From Nematopogon swammerdamellus (Eukaryota; Arthropoda; Insecta; Lepidoptera; Adelidae), in assembly GCA_946902875.1 (NCBI GenBank), contig OX336359.1:2914001-2978000 (forward strand): a DNA stretch of 64,000 bases, in the 5' to 3' direction. The translations under genes and the position numbers were made by a program. The notes below the pieces were generated by a model that did no database searches, was not told the DNA's origin, and saw nothing but the letters and a program-made list of their open reading frames with translations. This document shows positions 1 to 10,767 of the stretch, in pieces (position 1 is the stretch's first letter; each line of letters begins with the position of its first letter).

Positions 1-660
1 TACGCGGTACGACCGACTTTAGAAGTGTTTGTACAACTTTGTCAAAATCCGTGCGTTCCAACTGAAGAACGCTTGAGCGCGAATGTTACACGGTTCTAAA
101 GATGTATACGCACCAAGGAAATTGTTTCTCTACGTAACCGGAAGAATCCCTCATATAAAAGTGACGAAACGAATTTAACTTTATTTCATAATTAAATAAG
201 ATAAATTTTTCTCTAATTACTATATAGAGGAAAATCGAGCCGAGAGAGAGACTTACATTATCCTCGTGTATGTCTCCTTCGCACATGTACTTAGAAAGTA
301 TTACTACTATGGTTTGTTGAAAACTAGTGCAAGCAAATTCACACAGATTTCATACAAATGAATCTAGAAATCTTCTTTAAAACTCCGCGGTGTAGATCGC
401 GCCGTTTTTCCGCCTCCGCCGCTAGATGGCCCTAGCAGATGTGCATTTTGGCATGTTCGAGTTAACCACTTTAGCGGTTAGGTTCTTCACGCGATGGCCC
501 GTTTCTGTGGGCCAGCATCATCTATATTTTAGTGGGCCAGTGAGAGAGTGTCTCTCTGCCTGCAGTCCGCAGTAAATGTCAGGAGTCAGGAGACATGATG
601 ACGTCATCGATTTCCGGTCTGCTAACTGAATAATATATTTCTTTTGATCATCTGTAAGCT
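1..660. other. No gene recognised
   Basis: AT-rich sequence with a more GC-rich stretch near 380-620. Only short open frames occur and I recognise no family or repeat here. Confidence 0.4.
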
Positions 661-850
661 TTCGTAGTGCAGTGGTACAGGGTAGAGCAAGGCTATAGCT
701 TCCTTAACATTTCGCTTCTCTGAAGGAGGATATGGCAAGGCGTATTAATTTTTCGATTTTATGGTCGTGGGTTCGAGTCCCCTTGTGCTAATCTAGTTTT
801 TTTGTTAAGCATTACCAATGACATTTTATTAAAGATAGGTTATCTATAAG
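661..850 (+). mobile_element. tRNA-derived SINE (third tRNA-headed type)
   Basis: A pol III A-box-like GTGCAGTGGTA near 668-678 and a B-box GGTTCGAGTCC at 770-780 lie about 100 bp apart. That is too far for an intact tRNA, so the anticodon region has been expanded. The T-rich segment after the B-box (TTGTTAAGCATTACCAATG) resembles the one after the B-box-like site at 59980-60060, which suggests a dispersed family. Confidence 0.5.
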
Positions 851-1128
851 ACATTCAGTGCTCACACACGGCACGTCCTTGAAGAGTTAGAGAGGAAGAA
901 CTAAAAGTGATGCGCCGACTCGAATAGTCTTTTCCAATTATTAAGGGAGGGAATTCAAGTTATGTGGCGGTTGGTATAACTGATAACTACTTAGGAAGGA
1001 CGACGCACGTCTGAACGCGTGCGTAGTTGGTGCGCGACTAACTTCAAACAGGCCTGTGGTCTTGTATTTAATGTGCCACTTTGGGAGCTCGTATAACCTA
1101 TCTACCTCCTTTTTAACATATAATATCA

Positions 1129-1290
1129 TTGAGCATTACGGTATTAAAAATAGGTTATGTTAATTTTTTTATAACCAAATAAAAAACTTGATTATCAGAA
1201 AAGTTTTTTAAGTTTTTTTTAACATTATTAAGGTATTTATTAAAAATAGGTTATGGTTATTTTTTATAAAAACATAGAATATTACCGGAA
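1129..1290 (+). repeat. Repeated SINE-like tail segments
   Basis: Two copies of ATTAAAAATAGGTTATG (about 1143-1160 and 1237-1254) each lie in a T-rich context. They resemble the tail of the tRNA-headed element at 661-850 and the segment at 60030-60085. They are probably eroded element tails. Confidence 0.35.
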
Positions 1291-1614
1291 GTATTTACAT
1301 GTAGCCCAGGTAGCTATAAGTGTCGATGACGTCAGCGTGTCAGGAGCCATTCACAGACTGCAAAGAGTGATGGCCAATCGCGCCAGTGATGGCCAATCGT
1401 GAAGAGGGGCCATTTAAATTATCATGCTCGTTCGTTCCACACCGCTCGTTCACCACGCGACTCACGCGCTATTGCCGCGCCAGTGAGCGGCGAAGGAACT
1501 CGCAACAAAAACAAACTCATTCGAATTTCAAACCGGTCGGTTCGTTCGAGCGATGAGGTGGTGTGTCGTCATCTTGAATGGAGCTCGCATTTTCGTTATA
1601 ATTTTCGAATTTCG

Positions 1615-1757
1615 AACAAGTATAAAAGTTGTTTAGTGCAGTGTGCTGTGATTGAATTTTTGGTATGAATTCTTAAAAAGAAATGACTTAAAATTGAAAC
1701 GTAATTAACTGTAGTGATTAAAATTTGTGCGAAAGCGAACAGCAGCGTTTCAAAAGT
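1615..1757 (+). promoter_or_regulatory. Possible TATA promoter and untranslated first exon
   Basis: A TATAAAAG box at 1621-1628 is followed 130 bp later by a donor-like GTGAGT at 1756. No convincing coding frame lies between them and no downstream exon was identified, so this is only a candidate transcription start. Confidence 0.2.
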
Positions 1758-2009
1758 GAGTGCAGGTGCAACGTTGTTTGCTCATTTCGTGAAGAAAGAA
1801 GAAAGTAAAGTAAGTGAGCATTTGTAGTAATCGTTGAGTTACCGCCACTATAATGTAGTTACGTAGAGACTACACGTTGAGAATATAACTGTTCCACTTC
1901 AACTCTACATGTAGAGAAAAGTTGGTAATTCGCGAACCTACTATGTTAGAGAGGGTCACACAGCTAGATTTCTTTCCGTAGTTTTCTTCCGTAGTTTCCT
2001 TTCAGTCAG

Positions 2010-2140
2010 TCAGCGAGTGTGCCTCCATTGCTGGACATACGCCTCTCCAATTTTCTTCCAGGTCTTCGGCGGTACGGAAACACTGCTTTCCGCCGACGTA
2101 CTTGATGTCGTCGTTCCACCTGGTGGGTGGTATTCCCACA
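2010..2140 (-). pseudogene. LINE reverse transcriptase C-terminal remnant
   Basis: Read on the minus strand, the segment gives RWNDDIKYVGG followed by a 'WRGVCPAMEAH'-like end. This resembles the RW-DDI-K-AG...W terminal region of arthropod LINE polymerases of the craniofacial-protein-like type. A second copy is at 47041-47170. Both are short and decayed. Confidence 0.55.
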
Positions 2141-2211
2141 CTGCATTTACCGGCATCGCCTACCTATTACGGTTACAAATATACAGCTTAAAAAGAAACA
2201 GATAAAAAAGA

Positions 2212-2320
2212 ATAATTATTCCTATTTACTTTTTCTTATTTTTCCCTGGGTAGTCATAAACTGTCCCACTCCCTGGTTCCCGCTTGACGTTGAATTTTGG
2301 GACACGTTGTATAACTGTTA
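2212..2320 (+). mobile_element. MITE-1, right end only
   Basis: The segment CCCTGGTTCCCGCTTGACGT with GAATTTTGGGACAC matches the right terminal inverted repeat of the MITE-1 copies at 8283-8677 and 57982-58388. The rest of the element is missing. Confidence 0.6.
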
Positions 2321-2329
2321 TATTATGTA

Positions 2330-3030
2330 GAATTATTTTAAATCAATATTTTTTCTAAAAGAAATTAAATTATAAAGTATAAAAGAAAATGTTGTAAAAT
2401 TTGAGTTCTAGAATCACTCCTTAAAATTTTGGTAGTCTGTTATTATTATCTATCACCTGTAAGTATAAATAAATTTGATATTTTTCTAAGATGTAGGTTT
2501 TTTTTTAATTTGTGTTATATCCTTTTGTGCGGTTAAAATTATTGTCAAAATTGCTTTTTCCTGTTTTGCCTTTTAGATTTAAAGGTCGGTATTTAAATTT
2601 TAAAGTCGGTATTCATTATTCAGTATCCTATTTAGGGATTAGAGCTGTACCTTACCCCTTTTTGTAAACCATCAGGTATATAATTTTATTTTTTGATAGT
2701 TATTTATGCACTTTTATTTATTCTGTCTTGTTCTTATTTCTTTCGTTCTTTCGTTTATTGTTATGTAGCTATTGTTAAATTTGGGACTTTTTGGAATCTC
2801 CTTTTTGTACCTGTTCCTATTTTGTTTGTTGCAAATAAATAATTTCAATTTAATCCCTTCCATTGTCAATGTTGTCGTTGGCCCACCGAAGGACGGAAGA
2901 AGCGGTCCCTGCTGAATGGCTAAGCTTATGCTTTTTTATGTAACCGTTATGGGTGTCTAAGTCGGAGGGGCTTTAATTAACTGTACATGAATATCTACCT
3001 ACATGCATATAAATTACAGTTCATTAACAT
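2330..3030. other. No gene recognised
   Basis: Very AT-rich. Two near copies of 'AAGGTCGGTATT' occur near 2583-2615. Nothing else is recognisable. Confidence 0.35.
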
Positions 3031-3288
3031 AATGGGGGTAAGCAGAGTAATCGGTGTTGTGCTGCAGGTAGGTACTCTTGTGAATAGTTATTTATTAGAA
3101 CAAAATAACTATCAAGCAGCAAGTAAGGCGCAAAGACCCACCTGTTGCACGACTCGGTGGAAGGGCTGCGCCAAGGTGAGAGGTGGCTAGCATGTCGCCC
3201 TTTAGCACGTTAGTCGGCTTTTACGTCATGCACGGGGAGAGATGCAGTGGGGCTATTCTTTTTAAGTACCGGCCCCACACGGTAAAAC
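3031..3288 (+). mobile_element. SINE-C copy
   Basis: It contains the family landmarks in order: GTAATCGGTGTTGTGCTGCA, CAAGCAGCAAGTAAGGC, CACGACTCGGTGGAAGG, CTGTCGCC-like CATGTCGCCCTTTAGCAC, and the end CCGGCCCCACACGG. Related copies are at 22840-23128, 31175-31645 and 47556-47825. Confidence 0.65.
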
Positions 3289-3472
3289 ATACGTAAATAC
3301 AATATACGAACATACTTGTCCCTTTAGGGTTAAAATTTTTTTTTATTGACTTTTCGGACATACCTATACAATTTTTGGTTTTTTACGCTAAGTACAATTA
3401 TTTGTAGTCGTGTTTTTTTAAAACCCTGTTTTATTCTCGATCGTTGCTAAATGTTGCTACGATTTTTTTTAT

Positions 3473-3804
3473 GTAATCCGGTATGAGCGGCGAGTCGGAG
3501 CATGTGGTTTGGCCACATGCTCCGAACAGCCAATATCACCTCCTAGAAGGTAGGTGCCATCCCGGAGACTTCCCTGGTATTGTCGGCTATACTGGACTAG
3601 AGGAGAACACAGCCGAGGCTGCTATGCGGCCATCTTACATCCAGTACGGCGGCGGTATCAACCCAGTCGGCTACAATTTGAGCGTACCACCTAGTAAGGG
3701 GCAAGGGAAGGGACCTACAGTTTTACATCGGCTCCGAACGGTAGAGCAGCAGATGTAGGTAGGTCTCGCATGAGAAGCCGATGTCAAAACCACTCGGCCA
3801 CCCG
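3473..3804 (-). mobile_element. SINE-B copy, inverted partner
   Basis: The minus strand carries the tRNA-Ser-like head (complement of CCACTCGGCCACCCG at 3790-3804), the shared central domain and the tail ending at the complement of TGTAATCCGGTATG. It abuts a plus-strand SINE-B copy, making a head-to-head pair. Confidence 0.75.
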
Positions 3805-4047
3805 ATTCCCTTGCCCCTTACCAGGTGGTAGGCTCAAATTGTAGCCGACTGGGTTGGTACCACCGTACTGGATGTAAAATGGCCGCATAGCAGCCTCGGC
3901 TGTGTTCTCCTCTAGTCCAGTATAGCCAGCAATCCAGGGAAGTCTCCGGTATGGCACCTACCTTCTCGGAGGTGATAATGGCTAGTCAGAGCATGTGCTT
4001 TGGCCCCTCCGACAAAGCCAGCCATACCGGACTACATAAAAAAAAAA
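3805..4047 (+). mobile_element. SINE-B copy lacking its tRNA head
   Basis: It begins at CCTTGCCCCTTACCAGGTGG and continues through GGGTTGGTACCACCGTACTG and TAGTCCAGTATAGCCAGCAA to a poly-A tail at about 4037-4047. With the preceding minus-strand copy it forms a palindrome of roughly 240-bp arms. Confidence 0.75.
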
Positions 4048-4267
4048 CCGTCAATTGCTATTGGTGAGAAATGTCATCCACTTATATCCAATCCAATTAT
4101 TTCTCATCCAATTAAATCAGTCTCCGCATTTCCTATTTCCTCCATAAATTATTTCCATCGAAGAGAGCAGATAAATTAATACCCAGAAACGTTGCACGCA
4201 CTTGACCTTGTTAACGACGATTGGTCGGCATGCACACAATTTGCAGAAAACAGAAGTTACATACGTG

Positions 4268-4776
4268 AAGAAAAAAAAACCGGCCAAGTGCGAGTCGAAT
4301 TCGCGCACCGAGGGTTTCGCATCGCCATGTCATGGTTAGCGCCACTCACGCCATCTATGGCGTGTTATGAAATGCTTTATATTAGTTTTTTTTTTATGGG
4401 AACTGACACGGTTGGCTACATCACCTACAACATCCGTGATGTCAGCCCATAACACCGGGTGAACTTGGTGCCATGTCAGCCCTCCCTTCGGTCGTAATGT
4501 CATGTCATGTCATAAAATGTCATGATTAGTTAAAGTGCTTCACGCTCTATTCAGTAGATGGCGCGCGCATACACTTTTTTGGTTTATTCTATGGGAACCC
4601 CGTGAATTTTTTACTTTTTCTATTTTTTATTTATTATTTGTTGTTATATCCGCTATCATAAATAACACATATTCTGTGAAAATGTCAACGGGCTACCTAT
4701 TACGGTTCAAGAGATACAGCCCTCGGACAGACGGACAGACGGACGGACGGACGGGCAGACAGACAGACAGACAGAC
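4268..4776 (+). repeat. CGGCCAAGTGCGAG dispersed repeat, interrupted
   Basis: The repeat starts AACCGGCCAAGTGCGAGTCG and ends in ATTCTGTGAAAATGTC, GGGCTACCTATTACGGTTCA and a GACG/GACA simple repeat (about 4727-4775). A SINE-A 3' fragment is inserted near 4388-4495. Sister copies are at 31700-32005, 38222-38565 and 53128-53445. Confidence 0.7.
4388..4495 (-). mobile_element. SINE-A 3' fragment
   Basis: The oligo-T followed by AACTGACACGGTTGGCTACA and CACCGGGTGAACTTGGTGCC is the reverse complement of the SINE-A tail. It is nested in the CGGCCAAGTGCGAG repeat. Confidence 0.75.
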
Positions 4777-5070
4777 CGCTCGACCGTTGGAGGCTGACTG
4801 TGGTTCGGATTCCACGTAAAACTGTAGGTCCCTTCCCTTCTTACCTTAGTAGGTGGTAGGGTTCAACCCGCCCGGGTTGGTACCACCGCACTGAATGACG
4901 GTCGTCGAAACGCCTATGTAAATAGTTTGTGTTTTCCGTCCAGTTCGTAGCCGTAGCCGGCACGACCGAAGGAAAGCACTGACATGGCACCTAGTTCACC
5001 CGGTGTTATGGGCTGACATCACGGATGTTGTAGGTAATGTAGCCAACCGTGTCAGTTTCCATAAAAAAAA
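4777..5070 (+). mobile_element. SINE-A copy without pol III head
   Basis: It starts in CTCGACCGTTGGAGGCTGAC, the junction just after the 5S-like module, and runs through the core (GGGTTGGTACCACCGCACTG) to CAGTTTCCAT plus poly-A. Confidence 0.8.
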
Positions 5071-5072
5071 AC

Positions 5073-5402
5073 TACTGGTCTAGATATTAACTTCTTTGCC
5101 TTCGAGTCTGAGTAGACTCTGGGTCAGTAACGAGACAGAAAAGGCAATAATGAGACTGGCAGAGAGAGAGAAAAAATAAAACGATCGGAAAGAAACACTC
5201 CGTTGTGGCCTTGACTTTATGTTGTATTTACTACGCGACTAACCGGTCTAGATACTTGATTGTTTTTGTTAACATATCACATGTTAGCTTTTGGCTGCGG
5301 CTTCGCTCACGTGAAATTCGTATTTAAAAAGAAGAAAGTAAGTAAGCCCGCTACTGTACCTTTATTTCGGCGCGCGGAACAATTCGGTTTGTATGAGAGC
5401 CA
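5073..5402 (+). repeat. 330-bp repeat, copy 1
   Basis: It runs from TACTGGTCTAGATATTAACT to TTTGTATGAGAGCCA and is repeated nearly exactly at 5678-6002. It contains the dispersed motif CACGTGAAATTCGTATTT, seen again at about 32715-32770, 35900-35955 and 63010-63060. No coding frame was found. Confidence 0.75.
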
Positions 5403-5677
5403 CAACCGTCTAGCTAGTCCATAAATCTTTGAACAATTTTTTTTTTAATATTAACTTGAACCTATCTAGCTTAAATACTATGTCGTAGACTATTACACGC
5501 TTCAAACATCCTATTAGGTTGGCCGGAAGAAATATCTCCAACGAATAAGTCCGTCTTTGCACCTCATGTTACTGTAATTTATAAGAAGCAATACATAATT
5601 TCTAACCATCTCCCTAATTATAAATATTTAAAATTATTTGCAAAGATTTTACACAAAAAAAAAACGCTTTGGAAAAA

Positions 5678-6002
5678 TACTGGTCTAGATATTAACTTCT
5701 TTGCCTCCGAGTCTGAGTAGACTCTGGGTCAGCAACGAGACAGAAAAGGCAATAATGAGACTGGCAGAGAGAGAAAAAAAAAACGATCGGAAAGAAACAC
5801 TCCGTTGTGGCCTTGACTTTATGTTGTATTTACTACGCGACTAACCGGTCTAGATACTTGATTGTTTTTGTTAACATATCACATTTTAGCTTTTGCCTGC
5901 GGCTCCGCTCGCGTGAAATTCGTATTTAAAATGAAGAAGTGAGTAAGCCCGCTACTGTACCTTTATTTCGGCGCGCGGAACAATTTGGTTTGTATGAGAG
6001 CC
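5678..6002 (+). repeat. 330-bp repeat, copy 2
   Basis: Nearly identical to 5073-5402 with a few substitutions and a shorter A-run, offset by about 605 bp. The high identity implies a recent duplication or gene conversion. Confidence 0.75.
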
Positions 6003-6480
6003 AAATCTTAGCGTGACCGGAACTGATCCTGACCGAGGTGTATTTTTTACAATGATTTTCGCTTTGCATTTTTCTTATAAAAATAATACACAGGTATACT
6101 TGTGGACTTAATTAACTAAGATCATGCCACCTTCGTGTTAAAAACCATTTGCATCGTCTACACAACACGAATCACCGCCCGCGCCCGCGCCTTGCCACCC
6201 TACCTGTCACCTTGGCACGATCTATCCACCGAGTCATGCATTATAGTACGCATAAAATATAGTTTGATCTCTGTGACAGATGTCATCGAAAACACGCGCA
6301 TGAATTTCAGTATTTTTATACATTTAAATGCATGCAAGAAAATGTCATACTTTATTGGTTATAGCGCGAATAGTGATGTTCGATTTTGCAAATATAATAT
6401 AATCGAATCTTGTTCGATCGACTTTAATGATGATATCGATGTTGCAAATATAACAAATCGAAATATGTAGCTTAAACCGC
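6003..6480. other. No gene recognised
   Basis: An open frame of 111 codons lies on the plus strand (6135-6470), but it shows no recognisable domain and overlaps another frame on the minus strand. I do not call a gene. Confidence 0.4.
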
Positions 6481-6483
6481 TTA

Positions 6484-6672
6484 AAATCTGTTGCGCACAA
6501 ATCGGCTATGGCTGAAAAAGACCCTGACGTGATTGGACCCAAATTGTACGAAAATGTTCCTGATACCATAAAATCAATAAATAGTGACAATGTGTTCCAG
6601 AGTCAGCTGAAAATATTTCTCTTAGACAATCCATTTTATAAGTTAAGTGAATTTTTTTCTTACTGTAAATAA
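6484..6672 (+). pseudogene. LINE reverse transcriptase C-terminus
   Basis: The open end of a non-LTR retrotransposon polymerase stops at 6670-6672. The terminal residues LYENVPDTIKSI, then FQSQLKIFLLDNPFYKLSEF, resemble the 'lP--ik---n---Fk--Lk-fLl---fYs--eff' tail common to arthropod LINE polymerases. The rest of the reading frame is absent, so this is a 5'-truncated copy. Confidence 0.6.
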
Positions 6673-7051
6673 AAATTCTGCTGAGTCTGATAATTAAAAT
6701 TTTTTATATGCATAAACTCAAATTTTATTAATAACTTGACTGAACCCTATTTTCTATGTTGTTGTATTTTTTATTATCTTGACTTAATATTTTAAATTTT
6801 TTGCTTAGATATAGTATGTTATATTTAACATAATGAAACTTAGTATGTAAGTTATATTTAAAAAAGCTCCGTAAGGTTTCTTACCCGGTTCTTCCTTATA
6901 GATTGCACTGCTGAACGGGACATGACAAAAAAAAATTATGATAATGATAATGACGAACCATACTGAATATGCATAATGTCTCAATTAAATATTGTTATTG
7001 TTGTGTGTTCTTTATGGCGAAATAAATATCTAAATCTGAATCTGAATCTGT
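6673..7051 (+). mobile_element. LINE 3' UTR with AATCTG tail
   Basis: This is the continuation of the LINE fragment. It carries GGCGAAATAAATATC with an AATAAA signal and ends in AATCTGAATCTGAATCTG, a short tandem tail typical of non-LTR insertions. Confidence 0.6.
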
Positions 7052-7673
7052 AAAGCCGCGTCTCCTGCGCATGTTTTTTCGAAACATTTCACAAGAAACA
7101 TTACACAAAAACATTTGTTTTAATACAAATGTGTATGGCTACGCCCCGATGTTTCGATGTTTCTGAGTAATGTTACGTAAAAAACATTCGCGACATAAGT
7201 AATATCTTTTTAAACTCAAAGAGTGTGTTTCTTTTTAAATACAAACGTTCAAAATTCTCAAAAAAAAAAAAAAAAAATAAACAAATACGACCAAAATCAA
7301 AATCATCCAATTTTGTTCGCCAGCTACTCAATTATGTATGATCGATTTTCAACATCATCCTAAATAGGTCCCAATCCTATTCTAGAATGTCACTCTGACA
7401 CCTGTCACAAAGGTCAAGCTATATTTTACGAACGGTAAAGTCTTCATGCCTTAGTTGCTGCTTGATATTGTCCTAAGCGAGTTGATCGGTGTTGTGCGGT
7501 GATTAAGCCGAGTTCATGCAAACATGACACCGATTACTCTGCTAACACCGATTGCCGGTAGTTATACATCGTGCGTGCTATGTATTACGTGTTATACAAT
7601 AATGCACCTACTATATGCAGTTGCCGACTGGACAAGAAATAATAAATAAGATTTTTTTCCCTACAGCATTAGA
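7052..7673. other. AT-rich sequence with SINE-C debris
   Basis: No gene. TCGGTGTTGTGCGGTGATTA (7480-7500) and ACACCGATTACTCTGC (7527-7545) look like eroded inverted halves of a SINE-C 5' region. Confidence 0.4.
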
Positions 7674-7860
7674 ATAGAATAGAATAGCAATACTTTATTG
7701 CACACAAAGACACTCATAAAGGCACAGAAGAAGAATAGAAATTAACAATACACTACATTGCATTACATTATTACATATTAACACACATTTAAACAGTGAA
7801 GAAATAACAACAAGGAAATAATAATTTAAAACACTCATTTTACCAATTACAGAAGAAAGG
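7674..7860 (-). mobile_element. LINE 3' end fragment
   Basis: On the minus strand GTGTGCAATAAAGTATTGC is followed by (TTCTA) repeats, giving a polyadenylation signal plus a short tandem tail. The same AATAAAGTATT arrangement occurs on the plus strand near 39100-39135. Confidence 0.5.
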
Positions 7861-7969
7861 GGGGGAAAATGACTGGACACAGCCTACGCTGAATTTAGTG
7901 AAGATTTCACTAGACTCAGGCTGTATTTAAGTCCACCCCATAATTTAAGTCCAGACTGGATGACAGTGT

Positions 7970-8100
7970 ACCATGGCAATGTGACAGGACAGCCGGTCGC
8001 CATTTAGCACACGGCATCTTGTGCATATCAAATTATAGTCTTTTACGACATGCACGAGGAGATATGCAATGGGATTATTATTTTCATTTAGCAAGGTTGA
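7970..8100 (+). mobile_element. SINE-C fragment
   Basis: CGGTCGCCATTTAGCAC, then TCTTTTACGACATGCACGAG and GATATGCAATGGGATTATT match the 3' half of SINE-C with substitutions. Confidence 0.5.
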
Positions 8101-8282
8101 CTCGCAGAGATTTCACTCTGCAATAAGTTAGAATTCTGAATCCTGACGGAAAATTTTAATACAACACAATACAATCTCGACAAGTACCTGTCAAGGGTCG
8201 CGAAAGTTCGGTCGGGTTACACGCATTTCTGTCCGGTCGCGCTGGCAAGGATTTCTTACTTGACTTTATTGACAATATACAT

Positions 8283-8677
8283 ACACCGTGTCCCAAAACT
8301 CAACGTAAAGGGAACCAGGGAGTAGGCCAGTTTATGACTACCCAGGGATAAATAAGAAAAAAAATCGGAGTCATTTGTTTTTTTATGATATGAGCATTTT
8401 TTTTAAATTTATCGTACAACATTTTTAGGTACTACGACTACAAATTTGCAAATATAATTGTTAATTTTTTTTAATTGGTAGCCTAAATAACTCTGCTATT
8501 GATCAGTAAAAGACCAAATAAAACCAGAATGCCTATAGTTTTACCAATAAAAATATTCATTTAAATTTTTTCTAAAAAAATCAATGACTCAGATTTTTTT
8601 TTTCTTATTTTTCCCTGGCTAGTCATAAAGGCCTATTCCCTGGTTCCCGCTTGACTTTGAGTTTTGGGGCACCCTGT
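8283..8677 (+). mobile_element. MITE-1 with 8-bp target duplication
   Basis: A 395-bp non-autonomous DNA element. Its ends are inverted repeats of about 65 bp (ACACCGTGTCCCAAAACTCA against the complement of GTTTTGGGGCACCCTGT, extending through GGGAACCAGGGAGTAGG). The octamer ATATACAT occurs directly on both sides (8275-8282 and 8678-8685), as expected for an 8-bp target site duplication of hAT type. There is no transposase frame. Relatives are at 57982-58388 and 2212-2320. Confidence 0.8.
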
Positions 8678-8685
8678 ATATACAT

Positions 8686-9548
8686 CAGGTTGTTTCAGGA
8701 TAGGATTTCGAAACTTCAGGGTTCTAAAGGGGCACATATTTGAAGACGAAAAGCTGTGAAATTTTTTCCCAGATTCGATCATTTTACAGTACTTTTTGGT
8801 GAAAATCTATTCTTCAAGATTTGGTGGATGGTTAAAGTCCGCCTTTATTAAATAAAAAATAAATTCTAACTCATGAATAAAAATGGGTAGGTTGCATACA
8901 TAACTACCTAGTACAATTGAACTGCGTGTAGGTAAATTCCAAACACTGAAAGTTCAATAACCTCAAAAGAAAAAGATGACTGAATTAGTTCAGTTAATCA
9001 GCCTCATTAGCTCAGTGGTGCAGACAGTCAACTGTCGCTATTGAATGTTAAGCAACGCTGAGCGCGGTCAGTGATTGGATGGGTGACCGCTCGACCGTTG
9101 GAGGCTGACCGTGGTTCGGATTCCACGTTAAACTGTAGGTCCCTTCCCTCCTAATCTTACTTGGTGGTAGGGTTTAACCCGACCGGGTTGGTACCACCGC
9201 ACTGAATGAAACGTCGGTCAAAACGGCTTGTGTTTTCCGACCAGTTCAGTGTAGCCGGCACGATCAAAGGGGGAAGCACTGACATGGCACCTAGTTCACC
9301 CGGTGTTATGGGCTGACATCACGGACGTTGTAGGTGATGTAGCCAACCGTGTCAGATTCCATAAAAAAAAAAAAAAAAAGTTCACTGCAATCTCCAGTCT
9401 CCCTGTCCATCGAGTTTTTATTACAATTTCCAACTTTTGTATGACAAAAAAAAAACGAAATTTCGATTTGAGTGATAAGGATTTTTTTCTTCTAATAATG
9501 AGTACTTTCTATTCCCGAAGTTTCTCAACCCTATCCTGATACACTGTA
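8686..9548 (+). mobile_element. MITE-2, split by a SINE-A
   Basis: Its ends CAGGTTGTTTCAGGATAGG and CTATCCTGATACACTGTA are inverted repeats. The flanking blocks match the reverse complement of 58901-59381, except that a full SINE-A (8998-9379) interrupts it. There is no transposase. Confidence 0.7.
8998..9379 (+). mobile_element. SINE-A, full length with tRNA/5S head
   Basis: The 5' end has a tRNA-type A-box TAGCTCAGTGG (9008-9018). A 5S-rRNA-like promoter block follows: GTTAAGCAACG at 9047, GCGGTCAGTGATTGG, and ATGGGTGACCGC ending at 9090. Then come the central core GGGTTGGTACCACCGCACTG, the 3' body and a 17-nt poly-A. It is inserted in MITE-2. Confidence 0.85.
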
Positions 9549-10130
9549 TATTATACGTCATATTAGCCCGAAAACACACTCACTGAACTTTCCGGCCGGA
9601 ACTCACCGGCCCGAGATGAAATGGGTACACGGTGTCACACTTATATTCTGCCGATTCACGTCTCATCTGGGGGCACGGCAGTGCCCCCGCCAAGTCGAGC
9701 AAACACGGCCGTACCATCCTTTTATCGAAGCAACTCAGGGTACTTTTGGCCTCCCTGTATCTTTCTTGTGGATAGAGATAAATACCTGAAACTTTAGTTA
9801 CCAAGAGTGCTTACCAAACCTAGCTATACCCCCAAATTATAAGTATGTACCTATTATAGTTTGCGAGATATCGCCAGTCAAATTCACTAACAGAAATAAC
9901 ACAGTACTAAATAAACGTTAGGCGGAACATTGATATTAAAAATGTTGGTGTTGATAAAAGGAACAATGGTGGAACTTACTAGCTCTTTTTATTCGTACGT
10001 GTCGGTGTCTAATCGAACCGCGTTCTGAAGAAAAATGTTGATAAGCTTTAGAGCAGGCGGTGCACTACAATATGAATGCTAAATAAACAATGACACAAAC
10101 AATTACAACAGCAACCTATAGGTGCGCCAC
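9549..10130. other. No gene recognised
   Basis: A minus-strand open frame at 9580-9804 (74 codons) has no family I can name. The GC-rich part at 9590-9740 may be LINE 3' UTR, but I could not establish this. Confidence 0.3.
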
Positions 10131-10215
10131 GACAAAACGGAAGCATGCCATGGCACCTAGTTCACCAATGTGTGATGGCCTGACATCGAGGATGTTTTAG
10201 GTTGGTCGCCTTTTC
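10131..10215 (+). mobile_element. SINE-A 3' fragment, degenerate
   Basis: GCCATGGCACCTAGTTCACC and CTGACATCGAGGATGTTTTAG match the SINE-A 3' body with several changes. Confidence 0.5.
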
Positions 10216-10767
10216 GCGTCCAACTCAACTCTGGATGACCAGGGTGCAACACCTCCCTCGATATTTCTAAAAAAATATCTATCACAAATACAAAATTTTT
10301 TCTTTAAGCGTTAATCATTCATATAAAATGTTGGAGCCAATTGGAGCAGACCAGTCTCCACAAACAGCACCCGTTCACGAGCATCACGCCAGGGCCAGCC
10401 ATCGCCACCCTCAACCATATTTGAGGGTGAGAGAGAGGCGACCCGGACCAAGCGTCCAGTATATCAGCCATAGTGCTCCAGATTTGTGCCCCTCCTGAGT
10501 TGACATGCCAATCATCTCCCGTCTTTTCCGTCTCTCCTTCTCCCGTGGGATTGTACCCTCTTCTCAAGATGGTTTTAGGCTATAAATCATAACGCTGCGT
10601 CATCGGCGGCCTGAGCTGTGAGCAAAAAGTCACGCTAGGCGAACTCGCGGTAAAAAGCTATAATAGATATTTAAATGCATAGGTAATGTCTTATGTGACC
10701 TGGATCATATTGATTAATGGCCAAAGAGCGAGAGCCGTTGCCTGAGATATATATAATCTTAATCATA
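10216..10767. other. No gene recognised
   Basis: Contains an 82-codon minus-strand open frame (10319-10567) with no recognisable domain. Nothing else is supported. Confidence 0.35.

Noticed and set aside
4535..4819. 94-codon open frame with GRQTDRQT repeats
   Set aside because: Translation of a dispersed repeat and its GACG/GACA microsatellite.
8998..9095. tRNA or 5S rRNA gene
   Set aside because: The tRNA-like part has no B-box or acceptor stem, and the 5S-like part is only the internal promoter region; both are SINE head modules repeated many times.
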